A stretch of DNA of 64,000 bases from an uncultured Paludibaculum sp. (GTDB lineage Bacteria; Acidobacteriota; Terriglobia; Bryobacterales; Bryobacteraceae): positions 806,001 through 870,000 of the forward strand of contig NZ_OY762267.1 of NCBI RefSeq assembly GCF_963665245.1, given 5' to 3'. Of the stretch, positions 19,345 through 27,415 are shown in pieces. The stretch's first letter is position 1; every line of letters begins with the position of its first letter. A program made the position numbers and the translations under genes. The notes under the pieces were generated by a model, which saw only the letters and a program-made list of their open reading frames with translations, was not told where the DNA came from and made no database searches.

Positions 19345-19382
19345 TTGATGTGCTGTTGCGGCTGGTGTATTGTTGTGTCATG
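19345..19382 (+). promoter_or_regulatory. Promoter of the divergent gene, leaderless geometry
   Basis: TTGATG (19345-19350), 17 bases, TATTGT (19368-19373), six bases, then the ATG at 19380. The spacing is identical to the operator promoters, but the spacer lacks the palindrome. No ribosome site is present. Confidence 0.5.
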
Positions 19383-19679
19383 GAACAGTCACTGGTGACA
19401 CTTGCATCTGAACTGGTTGGCCTTCAGTCAGCGGCCAAGGTGATTCAGGAACGGATTGACTACATACAGGCCACGCTGGCCGGTGGCCAGCGCAAGCGTG
19501 CCACTACGCCGCAGCCTACGTCTGACGCACCGGCACCGGCCAAGCGAACGCGCAAGCGTTCACGGCCAAGCAAGGCGAAGCTGGAAGCCTTGGCCACGGC
19601 GCGCGCCGCACTGGCCGCGCGCCGCAGTCAGGCAGCAGCACCGAAGGGGGGACGGAAGCGCGCCACAAACGGGGACTAG
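19380..19679 (+). CDS. Small coiled-coil protein with basic C-terminus
   Basis: A 99-residue protein and the only plus-strand gene in the left block. An N-terminal helix likely to dimerise (TLASELVGLQSAAKVIQERI) is followed by a Lys/Arg/Ala-rich tail (KRTRKRSRPSKAKLEALATA and APKGGRKRATNGD), similar in style to nucleoid proteins. It is divergent from the integrase, a position often held by a lysogeny regulator, and no classical CI-type repressor is seen in the window. Its stop overlaps the convergent Xis-like stop in a shared CTAG. DNA binding is inferred. Confidence 0.6.
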   Translation: MEQSLVTLASELVGLQSAAKVIQERIDYIQATLAGGQRKRATTPQPTSDAPAPAKRTRKRSRPSKAKLEALATARAALAARRSQAAAPKGGRKRATNGD

Positions 19680-19918
19680 GCTTTATTGCCTTCAATCCAT
19701 CTGTCCAAGTCCTGACGGTCCAACATCACGCGCGCATCGGAGCGCACAGACGGAAGGCTGCCTATCGCAATTAGCTGATAGGTAGCCTTTTCCGTTCTGG
19801 CCAGATACGCGGCAGCTTGTTTCACGGTCAGTAAACGGGGCTGCAAGGCCCGGTCTACCAGCAACGGTTCCAGCCGCGCCACCACGGCGTCAGCAATTGC
19901 CTTCATCATGCTATCCAT
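19676..19918 (-). CDS. Xis/AlpA-like helix-turn-helix protein
   Basis: An 80-residue MerR-type winged HTH of the excisionase group: LLTVKQAAAYLARTEKATYQ, then GSLPSVRSDARVMLDRQDLD and RWIEGN. Such proteins bend att DNA and direct the integrase to excision. It stands upstream of int on the same strand. Its ATG lies within the end of the upstream gene. Confidence 0.8.
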   Translation of the reverse strand: MDSMMKAIADAVVARLEPLLVDRALQPRLLTVKQAAAYLARTEKATYQLIAIGSLPSVRSDARVMLDRQDLDRWIEGNKA

Positions 19919-20126
19919 ACGCCACCTTGAAAAACTCCACCCTTGCAGCCAAGGCCCGCAGTCGCTGTGGGGACATCTTGGCCGCTTCTTCGTTAGTCAC
20001 ACCCACCATGGCCTGCGCGATCTGCGCCGCATGGTTCAGCACGGCTTGCCGGTCCGCTTCCGTGCGGACGTTGGCCGGTGTGATGGCCTGCTGCCCGTGT
20101 GGATACGTCACGAATGCGCGGAACAT
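19911..20126 (-). CDS. Small phage protein, unknown
   Basis: A 71-residue protein (MFRAFVTYPHGQQAITPANV, then MVGVTNEEAAKMSPQRLRAL). ATG at 20126 is chosen because a GGAAG site precedes it; longer starts run into the upstream gene. It has alpha-helical content and no recognised family. It belongs to a run of small genes between the integrase region and the 206-residue paralogous-family gene. Confidence 0.55.
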   Translation of the reverse strand: MFRAFVTYPHGQQAITPANVRTEADRQAVLNHAAQIAQAMVGVTNEEAAKMSPQRLRALAARVEFFKVAYG

Positions 20127-20326
20127 TGACCATCTTCCTTCCTCAGCTTCACCCATACCACTTCATACCCGGCCCCTGCGGGGTTAGTCTTTTCGGTGCA
20201 AAGACAGTATGACCAGTGTTCGTTCCCGCGTTCACATTCGTATGTGTGGCCCTTCCTACCTTGACACCGGCTGCACACCTTGCGCGCCAGCACTTCCACT
20301 TCACGTTCATTGTTGAATGCGTCCAT
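20108..20326 (-). CDS. Small zinc-finger-like protein
   Basis: A 72-residue protein starting MDAFNNEREVEVLARKVCSR. It has CSRCQG, then CERGNEHWSYCLC, a probable metal site of four cysteines. The ATG follows the stop of the upstream gene within three bases, indicating coupling. Function unknown. Confidence 0.55.
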   Translation of the reverse strand: MDAFNNEREVEVLARKVCSRCQGRKGHTYECERGNEHWSYCLCTEKTNPAGAGYEVVWVKLRKEDGQCSAHS

Positions 20327-20328
20327 GG

Positions 20329-20949
20329 TCAGAATTCCCGTACTTCCCATATCACCGTCTGGCTGTGGAACACGCCCACAGGCCGCGTGAACCGGCTGGC
20401 TTCAATCGTGGCGTCCGGGTACCGGTCCCAGATGTCCGTAAGCTGGCCCAGATCACCTTCCAGGTAGTGCCGCAGAAGGTGCCACGCCCGCAGACCCCGG
20501 ACCACCTGCCCGCGCTGTTCCAAGCTGTGGCGCAGGTTCGTGGGGTCATTCAGCGTGTACTTCACGTACAGGTCCGCGTCTTCGCCCTTGGCCTTCCAGC
20601 CGTTCAGACCCATACTGGCTTCCAGGTTGATGATGCGGCCCGTGTTCGGTGCCGGGATTTCCTGCAAGTACACGTCAGCCATCTTGCAGTGCGTGCGCCA
20701 CAGGGTCTTCCAGGTCCGCGCGAACACCCGCAGCAGGTACTTGTCTGACTGCTTGATGTTGTGGGACATAATGGCCGGGATGAACAGCTTGCTGTCACTC
20801 GATTGCCGCGCGCGAACCGTCAACCAATCGAAGTCATACCGTGCCCTATACACTTCCTGCACCGTGTCCCACATGCGAAAGTAGTTGCCCAGCAGGCCCG
20901 CGCGCTGGATGCGCTTGAAGGCGTCTTTATTGGCCAGCTTCAGTTCCAT
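20329..20949 (-). CDS. Phage protein of a duplicated family, copy A
   Basis: A 206-residue protein. Its start (FKRIQRAGLLGNYFRMWDTV) and its end (WDRYPDATIEASRFTRPVGV, then FHSQTVIWEVREF) match those of the protein at 35431-36009 (FYRLYNRGAIGNMLRNW; WDRWPDAMVEFCCYEKPVGV). The middles are more different. The conserved ends suggest one fold used twice in the early block. No known domain was recognised. Confidence 0.7.
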   Translation of the reverse strand: MELKLANKDAFKRIQRAGLLGNYFRMWDTVQEVYRARYDFDWLTVRARQSSDSKLFIPAIMSHNIKQSDKYLLRVFARTWKTLWRTHCKMADVYLQEIPAPNTGRIINLEASMGLNGWKAKGEDADLYVKYTLNDPTNLRHSLEQRGQVVRGLRAWHLLRHYLEGDLGQLTDIWDRYPDATIEASRFTRPVGVFHSQTVIWEVREF

Positions 20950-21300
20950 CTAGCGCCAGCCCTTGAAGAAGTTCATGTGCTGAAACCCGCAGGAAATGCA
21001 CTGCGTGGTGTGCGGGTCACCGTTGGGCACCATTGCGGACCCGTCCACCGGGCAGACGCCAGCGGCATAGGCGGCGCGCATGCGTTCATCCTGATTCCGG
21101 ACCGGGGCACCTTCTGCATTGGTTGCAGTGGTGAACTGCGGGTGCGCGTAGTGCATGAAACCGCACTTGGGGCAACGCCGTTCCTTTTCGTTTAGCACCG
21201 TCAGCGGGCCGCAACCGTTGACGCAGATTCCGGCCACCAGAAGGCGCTGCTGAAGTTCGTGTAGGTCCTGGACTGGACCGTTATTCCGAATACCGTTCAT
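20950..21300 (-). CDS. Zinc-ribbon phage protein
   Basis: A 116-residue protein with two or three cysteine ribbons: CVNGCG, RRCPKCGFMHYAH, CPVDGSAM and QCISCGFQHM. ATG at 21300 is preceded by AAGAGAGAAC, the leader box shared with three other operon heads, and by a strong terminator hairpin. This makes it the first gene of a transcript running to the integrase region. Confidence 0.65.
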   Translation of the reverse strand: MNGIRNNGPVQDLHELQQRLLVAGICVNGCGPLTVLNEKERRCPKCGFMHYAHPQFTTATNAEGAPVRNQDERMRAAYAAGVCPVDGSAMVPNGDPHTTQCISCGFQHMNFFKGWR

Positions 21301-21306
21301 AATTTC

Positions 21307-21317
21307 GTTCTCTCTTT
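21307..21317 (-). promoter_or_regulatory. AAGAGAGAAC leader box, copy 1
   Basis: Minus-strand AAAGAGAGAAC ends six bases before the ATG at 21300 and follows a terminator-like hairpin. The same box occurs before the starts at 30945, 36009 and 46516. It may serve as an unusual ribosome site, a processing site or a phage promoter element. Confidence 0.5.
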
Positions 21318-21327
21318 CGGTGAGCAC

Positions 21328-21379
21328 AAAAAAGCCCCGCGCAGGCTATGGCCCAGGAGAAAAGGCAGCCTGCGCGGGG
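21328..21379 (-). terminator. Rho-independent terminator
   Basis: A 13-pair stem (CCCCGCGCAGGCT with AGCCTGCGCGGGG) with a 19-base loop, followed on the minus strand by a run of six T. It should end the transcript containing the HD-hydrolase and helicase genes. Confidence 0.8.
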
Positions 21380-21436
21380 TGTCAGTACTCACTTCCGCGA
21401 ACCAAATCTAAACCCCTGTCCCGCACTCCCTAGCAG

Positions 21437-22027
21437 TCAAGCCGGTGAAGTGTATGAAACATCGGGAGATATATTTTGCTGCGCCTTGCGAATGGCTTTT
21501 CTGAGCCTGCGCTCCAGCCGCAGCGGCCAGTATCCGTCAGGGTTCAGAGCATCCAGGGGGTTGAAGCAAGACAGATAGTCTTGAATCTTCTTCATGGCCA
21601 CCGGGTCCGCTGTCAGGCCGGGCTGTAGATCCTCGAATCCGCGCGGGCCGTAGTCCAGGACGCCTTCCACATTCACGGCCCGGATGTCCGCTGCGTGAAT
21701 CAGCGCCTCTTCTTCCGGGGTGGGCATGCGCAGGCCCAAGCTGTGATAGATGCGCTTCTGCACCCGGTGTTCCAGGGCGCGCTGCGCCTTGGTCTTCATT
21801 GGCCGGGGGGTGTCGTTGACCACCACTTCCGGTGCGTCATGCAGCAGCCCGTGGTGTTCCAGTTCCGGGGGCAGCAGATCGGCAGTTAGCAGCAGGTGCA
21901 TGCCGATTGGAAACCACTTCCCGGCTGACCCGCAGAAGCGCACCAGCCGCATGGACTGCACTGCGATATCCCGCAGGTTCGGCGCGCCGAATTCTTTGGT
22001 CACGTGCGTGCCGCAGAAGGTAATCAT
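21437..22027 (-). CDS. HD-domain phosphohydrolase, YfbR-like
   Basis: A 196-residue HD-fold enzyme: GKWFPIGMHLLLTADLLPPE, then the metal site HHGLLHDAPEVVVND and the later HAADIRAVN. Phage proteins of this kind resemble 5'-deoxynucleotidases, which adjust nucleotide pools. ATG at 22027 is chosen; the upstream extension overlaps another gene. It is the last gene before a strong terminator. Confidence 0.75.
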   Translation of the reverse strand: MITFCGTHVTKEFGAPNLRDIAVQSMRLVRFCGSAGKWFPIGMHLLLTADLLPPELEHHGLLHDAPEVVVNDTPRPMKTKAQRALEHRVQKRIYHSLGLRMPTPEEEALIHAADIRAVNVEGVLDYGPRGFEDLQPGLTADPVAMKKIQDYLSCFNPLDALNPDGYWPLRLERRLRKAIRKAQQNISPDVSYTSPA

Positions 22028-22124
22028 AATTCCACTCAATTCTGTATTTCGTCTTACAGTGCGGGCAGGCACCAGCCACCGGGCCGGTTACCTGCATCCC
22101 GCAAACACACGTGAATTGATACAT
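21837..22124 (-). CDS. Small zinc-ribbon protein overlapping the HD gene
   Basis: The frame opens with MYQFTCVCGMQVTGPVAGAC, then PHCKTKYRIEWNYDY, a good CxC...CPHC ribbon. It starts four bases after the helicase stop. The N-terminal 40 residues look genuine. The rest runs about 190 bases inside the HD-hydrolase gene in another frame and looks unselected. Either the overlap is real or an ancestral stop has been lost. Confidence 0.45.
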   Translation of the reverse strand: MYQFTCVCGMQVTGPVAGACPHCKTKYRIEWNYDYLLRHARDQRIRRAEPAGYRSAVHAAGALLRVSREVVSNRHAPAANCRSAAPGTGTPRAAA

Positions 22125-22127
22125 GCG

Positions 22128-23726
22128 TCAGTTCGCCCCAAGGAACTGACGCCAATTGCTTGCCGTTATCAACTTGCTGATGTCCAGCTTGCTGCGCAGC
22201 GCGGCTACCACCTTTTCATCCACGGTGCCGGGGGCAACGTAGTCCACGTAGGTCACTGACTTGGTTTGGCCAATGCGGTGCGCGCGGTCTTCGTTCTGGC
22301 ACCGGGTGTCCAGGTCATAATCGTTGCCGTAGTACCAGACGTAGCTTGCAGCCGTCAGCGTGATGCCGCGCGCGCCAGTCTTGTTTGAAACGAAGAACCG
22401 GGCCGGGTCATTGGGGTCCTGGAAGCGCCGAATGGCCACGCGCCGGTCTTCCACGGACGTTTCACCGAAGTAGGTAACCACCGATTCAGGGCCGAACTCT
22501 TCAGCCAGCCGGGCCGCGATCTGGCGCACGTTGAACTTGTACACGGCCCAGATGATGGACCTGCCTGCGGTTTCGCCCAAGGCTTCAATCAGGTCTTCCA
22601 GCCGGGGGTTCGGTTCATCAAACGGGATGACCTTCTTTTCATCGGTCACCATGAAGCCGGACAGGATCTGGTGCAGCCGCAGCATCTGAGTGATGACCAG
22701 TTGCGCGGTTGACAGTTGCGGCCCCTGCGGCCCCTGGACAGGTGTTTCCGATGGGGTCAGTTCAAAGCCGCCCACCAGTTCCACATCACCGGTCTGACGC
22801 TTCATGACTTCTTCGATTTCGACGATGGCCAGCCGCTTCATCTGGTCATACGCCTTGCGCTGTTGCACGCCAAGTTCAACGTGCCGGGTGGTGTACACCT
22901 TCGGGGGAAGGTCCAGACAGTCTTCCTTCTTCACGATGAAGGCGAACCGTGACAGGATCTTGTTCAGTTCGTCCAGGTTCTGGTACCCGGTCACCTTCTG
23001 AAATTCGCGTTTCTTGCCGTTGCCCAGATGCCGGGTCAACTTCACCAGCTTGGCGAAGTGTGCGCGATAGCTGTAATAGCTGCTGTAACCCAGGAAGTCC
23101 GGGTCCAGGAATTCGCACTGGCTGTATAGGTCCAGCGGGCCGTTCACGGCTGGCTGGCCGGTCAGGATGCGCCGCACCGGGGCCAACAGCCGCAGCTTCA
23201 TCACGGCCTTGGTACGCGTGGCCGTGGGGTTCTTGATTGTCGTGGATTCGTCAATGGCCATCAGCGCGTTGTTGCCCAGTAGGAAGTCCCGCAGGAAGGC
23301 ATACGCGCGGTTTATCTTGATGTCCCGGCCCAAGGCTTCCACGTTCATCAGAAGCACCAGCAGGTCCACGTCATTGGGCTTGCGTTGTAGGGCTTCCAAG
23401 GCCCGCAGGTCCGCTCTAGTCGGATTCGCGGCCCAGACCCCCAGCCGGTACCTGATGTGCGCAGGAAGGTGGGCTGGAAGCTCGGAATCAGCCCAATTGC
23501 GATAGACGCCTTTGGGCGCGATCACCACCAGCGCATTGATGCGGTCTTGGTCATACATCCACGCTGCGGTGTCCAGCAACATCTTGGACTTGCCGGTGCC
23601 CATTTCGGCGAAGTAGGCAAAGGCCGCTCTGTCCTTCTGTGTCAGCCAGCAAGTCAACTGATGTTTAAACGGCTTGGTTTTGAACGGGTACGGATGAGTA
23701 AACGCACCCGTGGTGTCCAGCGGCAT
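22128..23726 (-). CDS. SNF2-like DEAD/DEAH-box helicase
   Basis: A 532-residue SF2 helicase. It has Walker A AEMGTGKSKMLLDTAAW (near 41), motif II ALMAIDESTTIKN (a DE-S/T variant), motif III RRILTGQPAVNGPLDLY, and motifs V-VI in ARGITLTAASYVWYYGNDYD and CQNEDRAHRIGQTKSVTYVD. SNF2-like phage helicases act in replication, recombination or DNA remodelling. It heads a small group with a zinc ribbon and the HD enzyme. Confidence 0.92.
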   Translation of the reverse strand: MPLDTTGAFTHPYPFKTKPFKHQLTCWLTQKDRAAFAYFAEMGTGKSKMLLDTAAWMYDQDRINALVVIAPKGVYRNWADSELPAHLPAHIRYRLGVWAANPTRADLRALEALQRKPNDVDLLVLLMNVEALGRDIKINRAYAFLRDFLLGNNALMAIDESTTIKNPTATRTKAVMKLRLLAPVRRILTGQPAVNGPLDLYSQCEFLDPDFLGYSSYYSYRAHFAKLVKLTRHLGNGKKREFQKVTGYQNLDELNKILSRFAFIVKKEDCLDLPPKVYTTRHVELGVQQRKAYDQMKRLAIVEIEEVMKRQTGDVELVGGFELTPSETPVQGPQGPQLSTAQLVITQMLRLHQILSGFMVTDEKKVIPFDEPNPRLEDLIEALGETAGRSIIWAVYKFNVRQIAARLAEEFGPESVVTYFGETSVEDRRVAIRRFQDPNDPARFFVSNKTGARGITLTAASYVWYYGNDYDLDTRCQNEDRAHRIGQTKSVTYVDYVAPGTVDEKVVAALRSKLDISKLITASNWRQFLGAN

Positions 23727-23787
23727 GCGCTGTGTTCCTTAGTCAGTGCTACACGTGATTGGGGCCTTTGAAGGCAGGCCCCGCGCC

Positions 23788-24009
23788 TCAACAGTAAACA
23801 GTCAGGTGGCCGTACTCGCCCACAGAGAAACTGGCGTCTGTGAAGCCCGCCGCGCGAAGCGCATCTATAGCGCGCTGTTGATTGTCACGCTGCCGTTGTT
23901 TCCTTGTTTCCTTATCGGCCTTTACCTTCGCCAGCCGTTCCGGATCACATGGCCTGCCTATGTGGAAGTCATTTTCATGGCAGTGCTCGCAAAATTCGTG
24001 ATTCCCCAT
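23788..24009 (-). CDS. Small His/Cys-rich phage protein
   Basis: A 73-residue protein starting MGNHEFCEHCHENDFHIGRP, with CEHC and nearby histidines and a charged helix (KVKADKETRKQRQRDNQQRA). ATG at 24009 follows GGAAGACC. A possible metal site is inferred; the function is unknown. Confidence 0.5.
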   Translation of the reverse strand: MGNHEFCEHCHENDFHIGRPCDPERLAKVKADKETRKQRQRDNQQRAIDALRAAGFTDASFSVGEYGHLTVYC

Positions 24010-24092
24010 CGTGGTCTTCCTTTCCAACTATCCCCAGTCAATCCAGTCATGCCACCAGTTCAGAAACGCAATCGGCGCGTCACGAAGCCGGG

Positions 24093-24332
24093 TCATTCGG
24101 GTCCGGCCCCGGATTCCCGAAGCCAGCGTTTCCAGACGCGCAACGGCACCCGGTGTTCAGTGGTGTAGATCACGTAAGGCTGCATTTGACTGCTGCGGCA
24201 GCCCGCGTCATAGCCCATGAACCGGCCTGTCACATTCCGGTGTGGCCGGTCCCGGCCCCCGGCCTTCATGCCCGGCTGCGGGTCATTCCGCAACTGGTTC
24301 ATGCACTGCGTTGCCAGTTCGTCAGCGGTCAT
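24093..24332 (-). CDS. Small phage protein, unknown
   Basis: A 79-residue protein (MTADELATQCMNQLRNDPQP, then VPLRVWKRWLRESGAGPE). ATG at 24332 has AGGAAGAAG immediately upstream and overlaps the end of the previous gene. No family was recognised. Confidence 0.5.
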   Translation of the reverse strand: MTADELATQCMNQLRNDPQPGMKAGGRDRPHRNVTGRFMGYDAGCRSSQMQPYVIYTTEHRVPLRVWKRWLRESGAGPE

Positions 24333-24507
24333 TCTTCTTCCTGCCTTCCAGCACCACGGTCCACACCCGGCCATTCGCCAAAAAAGGCATACACAGCAGG
24401 TTGAAGACCAGCAGTTCGGAGAATGTAATCATGTTCCACATGTGGCGGTACCCGTAGGACGTGGAAATGATCTGGTGGTCTTTACTGCCCGCTGTCAGTA
24501 GCTTCAT
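24322..24507 (-). CDS. Small membrane protein
   Basis: A 61-residue protein with one hydrophobic segment (ITFSELLVFNLLCMPFLANG) and a basic end (LEGRKKNDR). It overlaps the stop of the YhaM-like gene by 26 bases and the next small gene by 11, consistent with a compact operon. Function unknown. Confidence 0.45.
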   Translation of the reverse strand: MKLLTAGSKDHQIISTSYGYRHMWNMITFSELLVFNLLCMPFLANGRVWTVVLEGRKKNDR

Positions 24508-25456
24508 CCCGGCCCCCAGTCCACAGTGCTGTGTCCAGCGCGTAGACCTTACCCGTGAAACCGTCCGTGTCCAGCGGCTGGCTGGCAAGTGCTTCGCCGA
24601 TGATGGACAAGCGGCTATCGATCATATCCAGCAGGTGCGCCACCTGCGCTTCCCGCGTGGCCGGAACCACAGCCGCGCCCCATTCCTTGATGCCGTGGTG
24701 GCTGGCAATGATGTGGGCAACGTGGTCCACCGTGGCCGGGTCCAGGGGGCAGGTGTACGTCACCGGGTGCGTGTACCTGTCCCACAAGATGGACCCCTGG
24801 ATGATGTGCCCCATAAGCATGCCGGGCCGTGACGTGCCGATGCAATCGGTGTACGTCAGTTCGTCCAGCTTGCCGATGTCATGAACAATCAGCCCGGCCA
24901 GCAGCACGTCCCGGTCCAGGTCCGGGTACACGTGACATACCGCGCGCGCCAATGCAGACACGTTGAGGATGTGTTCCAGCAGGCCCCCCAGATACGCTTG
25001 ATGAATCTTGCGCGCCGCAGGCGCATTCATCAGCCGCTGCGCGTTGTCACCAATGATGGTTTGCAGCACAGCCCGCAGGTCCGCATTGCTGATGATGTCC
25101 ACCAGTTCATAAAGCTGCGTCAACATTTCCGTGCGGTTCCGCTTGCTGGCCGGGATGAAGTCATCCACCACCACTTCCGCGCGGTCCAGCACCCGGACCC
25201 GCAACAGCTTCAGTTGCAGTGCGTCCTTGTACGTGCCGGTTTCGGCTTCCACCTTGGCGAAGTCACCGGCCTTCACCGTCAGGCCGTCCGGGACTGTCCA
25301 CAGCTTGGCATCCACTTCACCCGTCTTGTCACGCAGCTTGAGGGACATGAACGCGGCCCCGTCCTTCTTCGCCTTCAGGTCTGCTTGCGTGACCTGGAAG
25401 ACACCGATGAACTTACCAGTGTCAGCGGCCAATTGGTCAACGAAAATATCCTTCAC
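24482..25456 (-). CDS. Phage YhaM-like OB/HD exonuclease
   Basis: A 324-residue protein with the same layout as the host protein at 7580: an OB fold (FMSLKLRDKTGEVDAKLWTV), then the HD domain with IHQAYLGGLLEHILNVSALA, LIVHDIGKLDEL and IIASHHGIKEWGA. It probably trims RNA or ssDNA 3' ends during replication. The GTG start overlaps the stop of the deaminase-like gene (GTGA). The two proteins are similar in motif order but clearly diverged, so this is not a recent host capture. Confidence 0.82.
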   Translation of the reverse strand: MKDIFVDQLAADTGKFIGVFQVTQADLKAKKDGAAFMSLKLRDKTGEVDAKLWTVPDGLTVKAGDFAKVEAETGTYKDALQLKLLRVRVLDRAEVVVDDFIPASKRNRTEMLTQLYELVDIISNADLRAVLQTIIGDNAQRLMNAPAARKIHQAYLGGLLEHILNVSALARAVCHVYPDLDRDVLLAGLIVHDIGKLDELTYTDCIGTSRPGMLMGHIIQGSILWDRYTHPVTYTCPLDPATVDHVAHIIASHHGIKEWGAAVVPATREAQVAHLLDMIDSRLSIIGEALASQPLDTDGFTGKVYALDTALWTGGRDEATDSGQ

Positions 25457-25608
25457 CTTGCCCCCTGTGCCCTTCCTGTTCGTGCGGCCAGCCGCGCCAC
25501 CAGTTCCCCGGCCCGGTTCACGATAATGCAGGCAGTCTGCGTGTTCGGGTCATGGCTTGTAGTGGCCACCTCGGGAAGTTCTGCGAAGTATTGCCTGTGA
25601 GTCTTCAT
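25453..25608 (-). CDS. Short dCMP-deaminase-like protein (N-terminal part only)
   Basis: A 51-residue protein: MKTHRQYFAELPEVATTSHD, then PNTQTACIIVNRAGELVARL. This resembles the first strands of dCMP/cytidine deaminases (VATRSKDPNTQVGAVIV style), but the catalytic HAE and PCxxC motifs are absent. It is overlapped at both ends (ATGA and GTGA) by its neighbours, so it is translated as part of the operon. It is either a decayed enzyme or a new small protein. Confidence 0.5.
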   Translation of the reverse strand: MKTHRQYFAELPEVATTSHDPNTQTACIIVNRAGELVARLAARTGRAQGAR

Positions 25609-27167
25609 AGCTCGAAACAATTTCCTGTTCTGGGCTGCACCAAGTGCAGCGCCTTGCGCGCGCGGGTCACTGCCACGTAAATCACACGTAGCTCATCATC
25701 CAGCCGTCTATCCATCTCCCGGAAGGTACGTGCAGACATATCTGTCAGCAGCAGCACGTTGTCCGCTTCCCCGCCCTTGGCCGTGTGGATGGTACTGATT
25801 CGGATTCGCGGGGTGCCGGTCAGTGTTTCCTTCTGCTTGCGGGCCGCGATGAAAAACTCTCTATCGTCTTCGTTCACCTTGTCCAGCATCTTGTGCCAGA
25901 TGGGCGGGTTAGCCGGGAAGCCCCATTCCACCAATTGACCCATGCCTATGGGCTTGTTCACCGGGGCCGCGTGAACCTTCTTCCTGACCCCCTGTCCCAC
26001 AGCCGAAACGCTGATGAAGCGGAAGACCGCTTCCAGTGTAGCCCGGTCAATATCATGCCCCTTCAGCAACCGCGTGTAGGCAATGATGGCCTTCAGCGCG
26101 GGGCTAGACAGGGGGTTGTCAATGCCAACTGACTCATAGCTGTAGCCACGTCTGCGGCACAGGTCTTCCAGGTCCCGCAGCATGTAGCCGTTGCGGGCCA
26201 ACAGCAACCATGTGCCGGTGCGCGGTCCAAGGTCAGCTTCTTCCGGGTCCATGACCCAATTGATTGCCCCGGCTTCCGCGCGCGGCTTCCATTGCTTAGC
26301 CGTCCGGTGCCCCATCTGGCGCACCAGCCTTTCAGCCAAGCCGTGGACGCTGGCCGGTATCCGGTACGATTGACCCAGTACAGTGGTTGCGCCACGCAGT
26401 GCCATGAACGATTCAACGTCAGCCCCGGCCCACCGGTAGATAGCTTGGTCATCATCACCAGCCACGTACACGCGCTTTGCCTTGGCCGCAATCGCGGCCA
26501 CCACCTGCCACTGCACCACTGATAGGTCCTGTGCCTCATCCACAATCAGAACGTCCAACACGGGGGCCACCTGCCCGGCCTGCGCCACGAACTGTTCCAG
26601 CATGTCCGTGTAGTCCATCAGGCCCCTGCGCTGCTTGTACACCGCAAGGGACCGCGCCAACTGGTCTAGCTGGCCGAAATCGATTTCCGGTTCGTCCGCG
26701 TCATCAAACACGCTGCGCAGGCTGCACCGCTTGACACGCGCCAAGCCTTCCAGGAACAGCATCCTGTCCCCGGTGTCCATCCCATACAGATCTGAATCCA
26801 GGGCCGTGCCCCCCTTCAGGTCCAGCCCCATCAACGTGCCCAGTTCGCGGTAGTGCCGGTGCTGCATTACAATGTCACTCTTCAAGCCCAGCCGCTTGAA
26901 GCACAAGCTGTGAATCGTCCGGAAGAACGGCAGTTCAGCGGCTGGAATACCAAACTTCAGCGTTGCCCGCTCCATCGCTTCCTTAGCGGCCTTCTTTGTG
27001 AAGGCCAGATAGGCTATCTTGTCAGGCCGGGTGCCGGTGGCCAGTTCCTGTTCAACCACACCCGTCATACCCTTGGGGTTCGGGGCTTCAGGTGGAAGCC
27101 CCACAAGGCGCGATGTCTTGCCAGTGCCCGGTGGCCCTAGAATGATGTTCAGGTCCGAGTGTGTCAC
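25605..27167 (-). CDS. UvrD/PcrA-like SF1 helicase
   Basis: A 520-residue SF1 helicase: Walker A ILGPPGTGKTSRLVGL near residue 10, motif Ia AYLAFTKKAAKEAMERA, motif II LDVLIVDEAQDLSVVQWQ, motif III YVAGDDDQAIYRWAGAD, motif IV-like LGQSYRIPASVHGLA, and motifs V/VI STIHTAKGGEADNVLLLTDM and DELRVIYVAVTRARKALHLV. It lacks the large 1B/2B insertions of full UvrD. GTG at 27167 overlaps the previous stop and places Walker A at the usual distance. Confidence 0.92.
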   Translation of the reverse strand: MTHSDLNIILGPPGTGKTSRLVGLPPEAPNPKGMTGVVEQELATGTRPDKIAYLAFTKKAAKEAMERATLKFGIPAAELPFFRTIHSLCFKRLGLKSDIVMQHRHYRELGTLMGLDLKGGTALDSDLYGMDTGDRMLFLEGLARVKRCSLRSVFDDADEPEIDFGQLDQLARSLAVYKQRRGLMDYTDMLEQFVAQAGQVAPVLDVLIVDEAQDLSVVQWQVVAAIAAKAKRVYVAGDDDQAIYRWAGADVESFMALRGATTVLGQSYRIPASVHGLAERLVRQMGHRTAKQWKPRAEAGAINWVMDPEEADLGPRTGTWLLLARNGYMLRDLEDLCRRRGYSYESVGIDNPLSSPALKAIIAYTRLLKGHDIDRATLEAVFRFISVSAVGQGVRKKVHAAPVNKPIGMGQLVEWGFPANPPIWHKMLDKVNEDDREFFIAARKQKETLTGTPRIRISTIHTAKGGEADNVLLLTDMSARTFREMDRRLDDELRVIYVAVTRARKALHLVQPRTGNCFEL

Positions 27168-27415
27168 AGCGCAATTACTTCGTGCGTGATAACCACTGAT
27201 TCCGTGAACTGGATGACTTCGCAATCAGTGAAGGGTGTGCGAATCCGGCCCTTGTAACCGGACTGTATGCCGCGCGATAGAATTGCCTTCACCTTAGCGC
27301 GGGATGACCAGCTATTCGTGCCATTGTTGGACCGGTGCCATTCACGATAGGTGCCCGCGTGTGCTGGAAAGCGAATCTTGAAGTACGTGCGCTTCTCCGT
27401 CCATTTTTCTGTCAT
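27164..27415 (-). CDS. Small phage protein, unknown
   Basis: An 83-residue basic protein (MTEKWTEKRTYFKIRFPAHA, then VKAILSRGIQSGYKGRIRTP). It overlaps both neighbours (ATGA and GTGA), linking the primase to the UvrD-like helicase in one translationally coupled unit. Nucleic acid binding is plausible; no domain was recognised. Confidence 0.55.
   Translation of the reverse strand: MTEKWTEKRTYFKIRFPAHAGTYREWHRSNNGTNSWSSRAKVKAILSRGIQSGYKGRIRTPFTDCEVIQFTESVVITHEVIAL

Noticed and set aside
23764..23785. GGGGCC...GGCCCC inverted repeat as a terminator
   Set aside because: No T run on either strand and a large loop; too weak to list.
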